A stretch of DNA of 64,000 nucleotides from Clitoria ternatea (lineage: Eukaryota > Streptophyta > Magnoliopsida > Fabales > Fabaceae). This document shows positions 45,601 to 57,600 of this stretch, one piece after another (within the stretch, counting starts at the first letter, position 1; each line of letters opens with the position of its first letter). The DNA lies in contig CM075675.1 in assembly GCA_037962975.1 (NCBI GenBank), positions 5,652,001-5,716,000 of the forward strand. Direction: 5' to 3'. Under the pieces are notes generated by a model. The model searched no databases, was not told where the DNA came from, and was given only the letters and a program-made list of their open reading frames with translations. Made by a program: the position numbers and the translations under genes.

Positions 45601-48600
45601 AATTTTCTTGTTCTGTATTTCTATGTCTCTCTCTTTATCCGTTTCGTTTGTCATTCTATCATCTTATGCTACTTGTATGAAAGTGGAAGTTATTCCTACT
45701 AAATGCTTTATCTGGTTTCTGCACCCAACAGTATTAAAAATTTTCTATCAAAGGGTAGCAATTTTAGTTTGAGTTCTTAACTTCTAGTCTACAGTAGATG
45801 CAAAGATGACTAGAGGGAAAATAAAATTTTGGAATTCTAGAATAGACAGCATGACTGAAGAAGAGAGTTGCTGTTTTTTTTGTTTCTTGCAACTGTTGTT
45901 CCAGTTCAGTATGCCCAAAAAATTACTAAACTCAATTATGATAAAGGCTCCTATACCCATAAACAAATATTTTTTTCGTTTTCAGAGTTGTGCAGAGACT
46001 TGACCTTTCCAAATCAAAAGCTTCAGTTCTGTCATCTGTAAGTTTTGAGGTTTTACATATTCTGTTATCATTGTTATAGATTTTTGAATATAGCCTTTAC
46101 GGATAAAATTTTATATTAACTAAAGTTATCTGCAAAATTATGTTAGGGTATTACAACAATAGGAAATTCTCTGTTTTTTCTCGCCAGTCGATTAGGGGAC
46201 AGTATGCTGGTACAATATTCTTGTGGATCAGGTGTTTCATTGTTGTCATCCAATCTAAAAGAAGAGGTACATTTCATATGTCTTGTACTTATATGCTGCT
46301 GCTGCTTTATTGTAAAAATATTTCATTTTGTAAATATAAATATGTTTTCAAATTGATTTTTTGGCTTGTGTAAATATTTTCAAGCAAACTGAATGTCAAA
46401 TTTGTCTGGCTCTTCCGTGTTCTCTAAATTTGAAGTCATTTAAAAAATATTCTCATGCTATTTTATAGGTTGGTGATATTGAAGTAGATGCTCCTTCATC
46501 AAAGAGATTGCGGCGGTCACCTTCAGATGCTTTGCAAGACATGGTTAGTGGTGAGGAGCTCTCCTTGTATGGATCTGCTCCAAATAGAACAGAATCAGCA
46601 CAGGTAGTTTCTTGTTATGGGTAGAAGATTATTTTCTCCGTAGATTAAGTGGTACCTAACATCTTTTATTTGTTCCTCAATACATTCCTTGTTGACTTTG
46701 TTATGGTATTTTCTGAAATTTTTTGGCATATTCAGCTTTGTGATTTGGTTATGTGTTGGCTGCAGAAATCCCTCTCTTTTGCAGTGAGGGATTCATTGAT
46801 TAATGTTGGTCCTTTGAAGGATTTTTCATACGGTTTAAGAATAAATGCTGATGCTAATGCTACAGGGATAGCAAAACAGAGTAATTATGAATTGGTCAGT
46901 TTCTCTTTTTTTCTGTTAATTAGCACCGGTCATTGAATTTATCCTAGTTTGTTTACATTAATGTTTTTGTTTCACACTTATTGAGCCACTATGCAGGTGT
47001 GTTGTTCTGGTCATGGAAAGAATGGTTCTCTGTGTGTTCTGCGGCAATCAATTCGCCCCGAAGTGATTACTGAGGTTTGCCTATGATTTTTTGTTGGTGG
47101 GGCATGCTTTATTATATTAGCTATGTCTAATCTTGATGCTTTTTTTTATGGAATACTTTTTGACTTTCTATTTACATTCATGTACTAAAACTACCGGAAC
47201 TTTAATTTTTGACATTATAGCAATAAGATGCTAATTAAATCTATTATTCTCAGATATCATACATTTTATTGTGATACACTATTTTCTCCAATTCAGTTAT
47301 TTTTTTGCAATTTGCTGTCTTGATATGTAAGATATATTACTAATTAGTAACTCTCACAGGATAAGAGAAAGTTTAGGGTCCGTTGGGGTATGGAATTGTA
47401 ATTGTAATTTGGAATTATAATTTTATTTTCAGTTCTTATAGAATTGCAATTACTATAGAATTTCTAATTCTATGTTTGGATTACATAAAATTAAAATGTG
47501 GAATTACAATTCTAAGCTAAAATAAAGGTGGTGGTGATGATGATTGTTATGGCGGCGACAGCAGTGGAAATCATGGGAATAATAGTGGTGACAGTGGTGG
47601 TGCCAGCGATAGGGGTGATGGCCGCAACAACGAGGTGGTGGCGATGGCGGCAGCGGTGGTGATGGTGGTGGTAGCCGAGGTGACACTTGTGGCGGTGGTG
47701 GTGGCAACAACGACTGTGGCAATGGCGATAAGGGTGGTGGCTATAGTGACAGTGATGGTGGTGGTGGCGGCAACAGAGAGATGGGTGGAGATGACAATGA
47801 CGGCAGTGTAGTTTGATGTTAGGAATTGGTAACATAGAGGGTATGAGTTACGATTTGAAAATAATTAATTTTAGTTATATTTCAATTCAATGGAATTGGA
47901 CCTTAGAATTATAATTCCAATTCTAAGAAGACTTCCGAACATCATAATTGGAATTGTAAAACTCAATTTCAATTCCATGCGCCAAACAGGCACTTAGAGA
48001 ATCTAGAGACAGAGAAAGGAGAGAGAGAATGTTAAAGTGAAAATTGAATTTCTTATTATCTTGAATGAATGAATTACAATGCATGCACTGTATTTATATA
48101 AAAGGCTTCCGGGAGAAGCTTACTAAAGTGGGCTGGCCCACTACACAAGACTTACAATATAAAACTATACTATTCTCCTATACCCCCTTGCAAGCTCAGG
48201 TGGGGAGAGCAACACTGAGATTCCCAACCCTGAGCTTGGTCTTAAATTCTTGAAACCTTGTAGGAGAGAGTGGTTTTGTAAGGGCGTCAGCCAGTTGATC
48301 TATAGCAGGGATGTGATAACCCTGAAGTTGCTGAGCAAGGCAATTCACTCTGATTATCACAGAGAATGGTGGGAGTAGGCAGAGACAAGCCTAATTCATT
48401 CATGAGGGAGTGAATCCTCCTGAGTAATGAGAGCCATATTGTGATGTTCAGCTTCTGTAGTAATCTGGCCACTATTATTGATTGCTTTTTAGACCACCAA
48501 GATATTAGATTAGGACCAAGGAAAATGCAGGCTCCCAAGGTAGACCTTCTATCATCAGGATCAGCTGCCCAGGCAGCATCAAAGAAGATAGAGAGAGTGA

Positions 48601-51600
48601 GCTGTGAGAAGGAAGGGGCAGCAGAGAGATACAGGCCATGATTGAGTGTACCTTTGAGGTATCAGAGTATTCTTTTCACTGCTGTCCAGTGAGAATCAAG
48701 AGGAGATGACATGAATTGGCAGACTTTGTTTGACTGAGTAGCTGAGTTCTGGCCTTGTAATGGTGAGATATTGGAGTGCATCAACCACTGATAGATACAA
48801 GGAAGGATTAAAGAATAAATCTGAACCAGCTTTGGACAGCTTACAGTTGCTAATCATGGGAGAAGATATGGGATTTGCATCAGCCATATTTGTTTTATTT
48901 AGAAGGTCCCTGATGTACTTTGTTTGAGTGAGAAGTAATGATTCACGAGAAAGATGTTTGCCCTCAATCCCCAAGAAATAGTCCAGAGGTCCCAACTGTT
49001 TGAGAGCAAACACTGAGGGCAACTGATCAACCAGATTCTGAATAAAGGGATCAGAATTGCCTGTCACCACATGCTGCTGTGTTTGAAAGATGAATAAAGA
49101 GGGGGCAGACTTGCTGTCTTTGAAGCCAAACTGCTGCAAAGTATCTCTGAGTCTTTCAAACGAAGCCCATGGGGCTTCTTTGAGCCCATTGTGTAATCTG
49201 CATACCAAGGTCCTGTCAGATGCTTCCTCAGTGAGTAAGCCATTAAGGAAGGCATTATTTACATCTAGATGCCTGAAATTCCAACCATGAGTCAGAGCAA
49301 GAGTGAGAATTATTCTAACAGTGACAGGTTTTACCATAATGGAAAATCAAAGCCAGGCTGTTGATGGAAGCCTCTGGCCACTAATCTGGCCTTGTACTTA
49401 CTAATTGACCCATCAGGAGTTTCCTTCACTCGGAACACCCATTTGCAGCTAATAGGCGACCTGTTTGGAGGTAAAGAGACTAGAGACCAAGTCCCATTTT
49501 GTTACAGTGCAGTAAATTCCTCTTGCATGGCAGCAAGCCATTGGGGAGAGGCAAGAGCCTGTTTAGTGTTTCTGGTTCAGTGTGGGTAAGTAAAACGGAG
49601 GGATAAAGTCTAGGTTGCACAATGGCATTTTTGGAGCGTGTTACCATAGGATGAGTATTCATGGGTTGTGTATTGGGTGGTGGACCGAGGAAGGAGGGTG
49701 AAGAGGAGAGGGAGGTGAGGATTTGGTAGAGGGTGAGGTGGAGGGAAAAGACTGGAAGGTAGGAGAAAAATGAGGTGTGTCGTGTGGAATAAGTGAAGTG
49801 TATGTGGCTGGTGAGGACTGTGGACTGATCCCAGCTGCAGGGGCTTGTGAGGGTGAAATGGGAGAAGATTGAACAAGAGGGATAACGGTGGAAACAGGAT
49901 CAGATTGGGAGGACATTGGAGTGGGTGAAAACAGATAATTGTAAGGAAATTTGTTTTCATTAAAGATAACATCTTTACAGATATACAACCTCTCCTTTCA
50001 GTGGATAGACATCTATTACCTTTGTGAGAGGTGGAGTATCCTAGGAAAAGACATTCTTGGAATCTATGGTTGAATTTGTTGGGGATTGTAGGCCTGAGGA
50101 GGGGGAAACAAGCACACCCAAAGACCTTAAGCCATAATCAGGAACCCGTTTGAAGAGTAATTGGAAAGGAACTTGAAATTGAAGTGAGGATGTTGGGAGT
50201 CGATTTCTGAGGTAAACAGCCGTGAGAAAAGAATGATCTCAGAATTTCATGGGTAGATTAGCTTGAGCTAACAGTGTGAGACTAAATCAACTACTTGACG
50301 ATGTTTTCTTTCAAGGAGACTGTTTTGATGATGTGTGTGAGGGCATATGACACGATGTATAATGCCATATTCAGTGAGGAAATGGATGAAGAGACGATAT
50401 TCTCCTCCCCAATTAGCTTGGACAGATTTGATGGGGGTATTGAATTGCAATTCAACAATTTTCTTAAAATTTTGAAAAATTGTTAGAGCTTCAGATTTGG
50501 ATTTAAAAAGATAAATCCAAGTGAAGCATGAATAGGAATCAACAAAGGTGATATAATACTGGTATCCCATAGAGGATGTGACAGAGGCAGGGCCCCAACA
50601 ATCAGTTACAATTAATTCAAGAAGATTACAAGTGTGTGTGGAAGTAGTGGAAGGCAGTTTGTGTGCTTTGCCAAGACAACAAGGAGAGCAAAAATCAATG
50701 TTGTTTTTATTAACATGAGGTATATTACATTGTTTGAGAACCAATTTGAGAATATCAAAACGAGGGTGGCCTAGCCTAGAGTGCCACATGTTTACAGTAG
50801 ATGAAGAAACTAAAGCTGAAATTTCAGAGGTGGAAGTAGGTGCAGATGGAGGTCCATACAGCTGAAGATAAGGGAATTAGTAGAGTCCATCAGCTCCAAC
50901 AGTGCCATATAAGTATAACAGAGGTTTATTTGTAGTCTGACATTTAACCACACAAATTAGAGTGTAATTCAAAAAAAGACATTATATTGGGAAAATCAGC
51001 TAACACTTGGTAGGTTTTTAGAGATGGAAGTGACTAAAAGCATATTTTGTAATTTGAAGGTAAAAGTAGGCGTTAAAGGTGAGGGAAAGGAAGAACCAAG
51101 GAATGAATAGACAAACCTTGACCATTCCCAATGACAAGCTAATCTAGACCTTGAAATGGGACTAGTTGTTGAAAATTTTGAGAACTATTTGTTACGTGCA
51201 TAGATGCATCAGAATCAGGGAACCATGTTTCCTGATTGGATCCAGAATTTGCAACATAAACCTGTGGATTTGAAGCATTATAAGGGTTGGAGGCCACTAC
51301 AACATAAATAGGCCTGATAGGAGCATGAGTGATTGGACTAGGATGTGATTGTTGTGAGGGAGCATGTTGTTGATCAAACCGGTGATAACACACTGAGGTA
51401 TCATGACCATGTTTCCATCAAACTTGGCATTGGACTGAGTATCGTGGACCACCGCGGCCACGATAAGACAAAGCGACAAAGCACGTGGAGCGTAGGGATA
51501 ATACTGCCGAGACTGATAAGAATGATAAAGCAAGGGATGTTTATTAGACGAAGTCATGTATGATTGTGTGGCAATATGAGCTTGAGGAGGTGTGGAATTA

Positions 51601-54600
51601 GATGACTAAGTTGCATGAACTGAGATCACGGTGGAATCACGCTTGTACATCTACAACCGCGCTTCATGTGCTAACAACAAAGCTTCAACTTCAGAAATTG
51701 GAGGTTGATCAAATCATCTACTAATGATAGTAACAATCGACTTAAACTCATGTTGAAGACCTTGAAGAATCACATCGAGATGTTCCCTTGGAGAAGTGAG
51801 TTCACCGATTGTAAAGATAGAATCCATAATCGTCTTGATGCAAACCAAGTACTCAGACACTATTCTTCCTTCAAGTGTAGTGGTGCATAACTCGGTGTGT
51901 AACTATAAGGCTTTCACACAAGTCAAAGAGTGGAAATGAGTGGCTCTTGTCTCATTGCTCAAAGGAATGAATGCAACTGATCATTTGAGTGAAAATCAGA
52001 CTCGAAATAGACGATTGTAGCCACGATAGGAGCAATTGATCTTGTTGCTCCCAAATCTCATAATCCTTGTTGATGTAATTTGCCACGATCTTCTATAAAC
52101 CTAAACAGAATTTGGGGATTTAGAAGGAACGTGCGCAATTGATGTCCTTTGATAATAGGCTCGATTTGTTGTTTCCAAAGGAAATTCTTGTTAGAAAGCT
52201 TCTCTAAAATTGAGTGAGAAAAGGTTACCGGACTAGTCGACAGAACCATCAAAGAAGATGAATGCAGAGGATAAGTGTTGATCAGATGAGGAACACCAAA
52301 AGTGTAGGTCAGCGGTGGAGTTTGAGCCATAGCTGAGGATCATTATGCTCGTGATACCATCTCAAAGAATTAGAGAAAGTTTAGAGAATCTATACAGAGA
52401 GAAAAGAGAGAAAATGCTAAAGTGAAAACTGAATTTGCTATTATCTCGATGCACAGATTACAATGCATGCACTATATTTATACTATGGTAAAAAGCTTCT
52501 AGGAGAAGCTTACTAAAGTGGGCTGGCCTGCTACACAAGACTTACAATATAAAACTATATTATTCTCCTATAGTAACTATATGCTGAATAGTCTAAAGGT
52601 TATATTGTGAACTAGTTTCAAATTGACAAAGTTGCAAATGGTATGTTAAATTAACTACTTTTTGTATTGTGCATAATTTTAGGTTGACCTTCCTGGTTGC
52701 AAAGGAATTTGGACTGTCTATCATAAGAGCACACGCTCTCATAGTGGCGATTCTTCCAAGCTAGCTGATGATGAGGACGAGTATCATGCATACCTTATTA
52801 TAAGTTTGGAGGCTCGTACTATGGTAATTTCTTCTTGCTTGGTTATGAAAGGATAAGCTATGGTTCATTAAATGTTCAAGAAGATTTGATTTAATGCTGT
52901 TGGAATTTCTCAAATCACTTGTGGCTAAGGTATTAAAGTCTTACATCAATGCTTAAACAAAATGATAGGACTGGGAGGGGGGGGGGGCGGTTATAGTTAC
53001 TGATCACATGTATGTCATATGGACAACTGTCCCTGTCGGTTCATATACATACATACATACATATATATATATATAATTATGCACATGCAAAATCTCAAGT
53101 TTTCTATAAGGATTAGGCTGACTCAGGCCTTTACCTTTTGAGCAATGTGCACACTCTAATCATAGCTATTAAATTTGGATATCAGGCCTAACTTTGTCCT
53201 GGAAATTAACTTATATGATAAGGATTATTTTTACACCTTATATACTATTAATTGTTCATATCTTTAGTCAATATGAGACTTTTAGCACAACTCGTTCACG
53301 CTCAGGAATGCACATTTGGAGTGCGGGACAAATACAGGTCGCCCAATAAAGTTGGACTTTCAACCTATGATACGTTTCCGACACCAACACTTATTCGACA
53401 TATGTCAGACACTCCTTTACAAGTGTTTACGTAAAAATTTTTTTGTTATTGAGCTTGAAAACTTGAGTCGGTAGCCTAACACTTTTACAACCCACAAGTA
53501 TTTGTAATGTCGATTTTTGTCTAGATTTTCTGAGTGCTAGGGCTGCTTTCTTTGCACTCTACATTCTGTGATGTAGAACATTGGACACTTGAGGGATTGG
53601 AATTTAACCCATGGAAATTTGTGTTTCTTGAGTAAGTCAAGTGGTGAAGAAATTGGAGAAAAAAAGCTTACTTTTGTAGTTTATGTTTTAGACTCTTAGG
53701 TAGAATCAGTTTGCTGGCTATAGGAGAGGCATTCAATTGGTTTGCTAGTGGAATTTTAATTTAGATATTTGTAGTCAATTGAAGGGAAAACACAATTAGA
53801 GGCACAACCTAGAGTCCAAGTTTTGGACAATAAGGGAAAATTAGTAAATCAATTATATGATTGATAATTGTTAATATACCCCACATTGACTAGGAAATAT
53901 GACCAGAATACTTCCTATGAGACTCTTCTCTTGAGCTAGCTTTTGGGAGGAGTTAGTTCCACTCCATTTTTTAATATGTTTTATCATCATCTGACCAATC
54001 TTAATGAGGGTCCAGTTGCAATTGTCCAGTTTTGGAAACTTCAAGCACCAAATGTCCAATCTTGGGCGTGGAGGTGTGTTAAAATGTCTTACATTGACTA
54101 GGAATATGATCACAATAATACTCCATATACGAGTTAAGAATATCCTTTTCTTATAGCTAAGTTTTGGCAGGAGTTAGGCCTGGTTCATTTTCTAATAATA
54201 ACAGCTACACAAGCTTCAACATCAAATTTAATTGATGGAGAGCATTGTTATTAGTGTCTTATGATTCACACATTTGATACGATTTGACCAGCCAACGATA
54301 CGTATCATGTGATGAATCTTAAATGACTTTGTATCTTACAGTACATAAATGAATCTATGCGATTCTATAGCACTGATACGAATCACACAATTCAACAATA
54401 CTTTATTTTTCAATCTTTACTTTGTTTTTACTATTTCTTGTCAAAGAAACTAAAAATGTTTTAGAAGCTCAAATGGTTAAGTAAAAAGGGGAACTTAGGA
54501 AGCATTACTATGCACTCTACTTTGATTATTCAAATGCTTTGATGATTTGATACATGTCTTTATGTGAACATCATCCTAAATTTATGTGTTTTTTTGTCAT

Positions 54601-57600
54601 TGATTATGATTTCTTTGCTTTTATATGACTCTGTTTGTTGTGTGTTATTTTTAGTATTAACCATGAATTTTAGGATTCACGATACGATTCGTGATTCAAA
54701 AAACAGGTATTCTGATTTACGATTTGAAGCCCAGTTTGATAACCATGATGTAGAGAATTGTCTTTTAACATTGGCTGAATTGAATTTATTTTAAACTTGA
54801 TTTTTCTTAGAGGCATCCTTTTATTTTTCCCCTTGATGTATTCTGTGTACCCTTCTCATTTCTGTCGTGATATTTTATCCTTTTCTTTTTCTATTTGTTC
54901 ATGGTATGGTAGTGTCCTCTTCAGTGTGCTAGATTTGTTTGTTTTGGTGCTTCAACAGAATTTTAAACAGCACAAACATTAGATAATGAATGGTGCATTA
55001 TACATTTTTATTTACTTACATGGTTGCAATTGTTTTCTGGCATGTTATATTAGGTGCTAGAAACAGCTGACCTTCTGAGTGAGGTTACTGAAAGTGTTGA
55101 CTATTATGTTCAAGGAAAAACACTTGCTGCAGGAAATTTATTTGGAAGGTGTGTTTTCATCTCTACTTTGATTTGCTTATTGCTTTTGTGAAACTATTGT
55201 CCCCTGCTGTTATCTGTTTATGGTTGATTATTGATGTTTCTGTAGGAACAGAATTCAATCAGAAGATGATTCATTATCTGACCATGTTTTTTTTGCTTCC
55301 TTTTTGTGTATCTTTAGCATTTGGTTTGGATTATATCTGTTTCTTGTCAGTTGGTTTACCTTGTTAATTTTCATGTAGTCCAATGAAATGCTGTCATAGT
55401 TTACCATTGTACTGATTTCAAAGTAAGATTATAAAGATGTAACTAAAGCACTCCTGGTTTTGTTCATAGACGTAGAGTTATCCAAGTGTATGAACGTGGT
55501 GCTCGTGTTTTGGATGGTTCTTTTATGACCCAAGATGTAAGCTTTGGAGCTTCCAATTCTGAGTCAAGTTCTGAGAGTGCCATAGCTCTTTCTGTTTCTA
55601 TAGCTGATCCATTTGTCTTAATCAGAATGAGTGATGGAAGTACTCGACTTCTGATTGGAGGTAAGTTTTGTTTATTTATTTTTGCCCAAATAATTATAAT
55701 TACTTCTGCTGCTTGTTTGGTGATGTTAGGACTTTTAATAATACACTAACATAGTGCCGGTATAGAGGCGTCTGAAAAGCCACCTATTTGTCTGATTGCT
55801 GTTATTTTTTACCTGTTTTTTTTCTTTTTCATTTCAATTTACAGATCCTAGCACCTGCACCATTTCTGTCACTTCTCCAGCTTCATTTGAGAGCTCCAAG
55901 GGATCAATTTCTTCATGTACACTATACCATGATAAAGGACCTGAGCCATGGCTAAGGAAGACTAGTACTGATGCATGGCTTTCTACTGGTGTTGGTGAGG
56001 CTATTGATGGCACTGATGGTGCAGCTCAGGACCATGGGGATATATATAGTGTTGTTTGTTACGAAAATGGTGACCTTGAAATATTTGATGTGCCCAATTT
56101 CAGTTGTGTTTTTTCTGTCGAAAATTTTATGTCTGGAAAGAGCCACCTTATCGACGCTCTGATGAAAGAGGTGCAAAAAGATTCTATAAAAGGGGATACA
56201 GGTTCTGATGGAGTGGCCAGCCAAGGAAGGAAGGAAAATGTAACAAATATGAAGGTTGTAGAGTTAACAATGCAGAGATGGTCTGGGCAGCACAGTCGTC
56301 CATTTCTTTTTGGGATTTTGAGTGATGGAACAATTCTCTGTTACCATGCTTACCTTTATGAAAGTCCAGATGGTACTTCTAAAGTCGAGGATTCAACATC
56401 AGCTGGAGGATTTGCAGGCCTCAGCAATATCAGTGTTTCCAGGCTGAGAAATTTGAGATTTGTTCGTGTGCCCTTGGATGCATATGCAAGGGAGGATACG
56501 TCAAATGGGTCCCCTTGTCAACAAATTACTATATTCAAGAACATTGGGGGTTATCAAGGATTCCTCCTATCAGGGTCAAGACCAGCTTGGGTTATGGTGT
56601 TGAGGGAGCGACTTCGAGTTCATCCACAGGTCAGATCAAATTTGCCTTTATGTAATTAAATCTTTGTTAGTTATTCAATTAGTTGTGACATAATGGCTTC
56701 TTATGTATGTTCTTGGCTGGTTCCAATGATTGACATTTTTAAATGTCACTTCACGTTTCTTCATTGTAATTAGAGTGTTTGATAAACTTGCACTAGACAC
56801 ACGCAATAAATTGAATGGTTTCTAAATCATTCAAGGCCATGCTTTCAACAGTGGTTGTGGTTGTAGCTAAAATGTTTGTTATTATAAGAGTATAGACCAA
56901 TGTCTGCGTGTATTTTCAGTGTTGTGTGTTCTTCTAGAATGTCTCCATTCTGTTGTTAGGATGAGGTGGCATATAACCGCCTTACTCCTCAAGCTCTATT
57001 TATAGAGGCTTCCTTTTGTATTTCATCAGAACATTAATAACAGAATATACAATTACAGTTCTCTCTTAGCATATTAGGAGTTATTACCTATTGGGGTTTG
57101 GGTATGAACCTAATATGTTGTGCAAGTTATTTGACTTTGTTAAATTTGGATATCAAAACTAAATCCTTAAAAGTTAGCTTATAGGATGGCGATTACCCTC
57201 ACCATATATACTTTTAATTGGCCATATCACTACCTTGACTTTCAAAACACTCCCTCATACCTAAGAATGAACATCGAGAGTGAGGATAAATATGGGTGAC
57301 CCAATAATATGAGACTTACAACACAGCCCCTCATGAGTGACCCAACAACACATGTAGGATAGACTTTGATACCATGTTAAATTTGGATATTGGGAAATTA
57401 AATTCTAAAAACTAGCTCATAGGATGAAGATTACTCTCATCTTATATACTTTTAATCTGCCATATTTCTAGACAATGTGGGACTTGTTAACACACCTTGT
57501 TGGAAGTTTTACATCGCCTGCCTCATAATATTTCGCATGTTTTAAATACCTGTTGAGCCACTCCAACCATTGCCAATTGGTTTTGGAATGGAACCTTTAA

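Larger units (their letters stand above)
47352..52572 (-). mobile_element. degenerate Ty1/copia element in CPSF160 intron 13
   Basis: Two LTRs of about 210 bp (47352-48182, interrupted by a MITE; and 52360-52572) are flanked by the 5-bp duplication GTAAC (47347-47351 and 52573-52577). In minus orientation the 5' LTR is on the right, followed by a primer site TGGTATCACGAGC. Gag, protease, integrase, reverse transcriptase and RNase H remnants follow in copia order (integrase before RT), all with stops, frameshifts or deletions. A purine tract (GCAAGGGGG) abuts the left LTR. It lies antisense to CPSF160 and accounts for most of this intron. Confidence 0.92.

Noticed and set aside
47504..47835. 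His/Pro-rich minus-strand frames
   Set aside because: They are translations of the GC-rich triplet tract inside the Harbinger-like element; there is no domain and no gene context.
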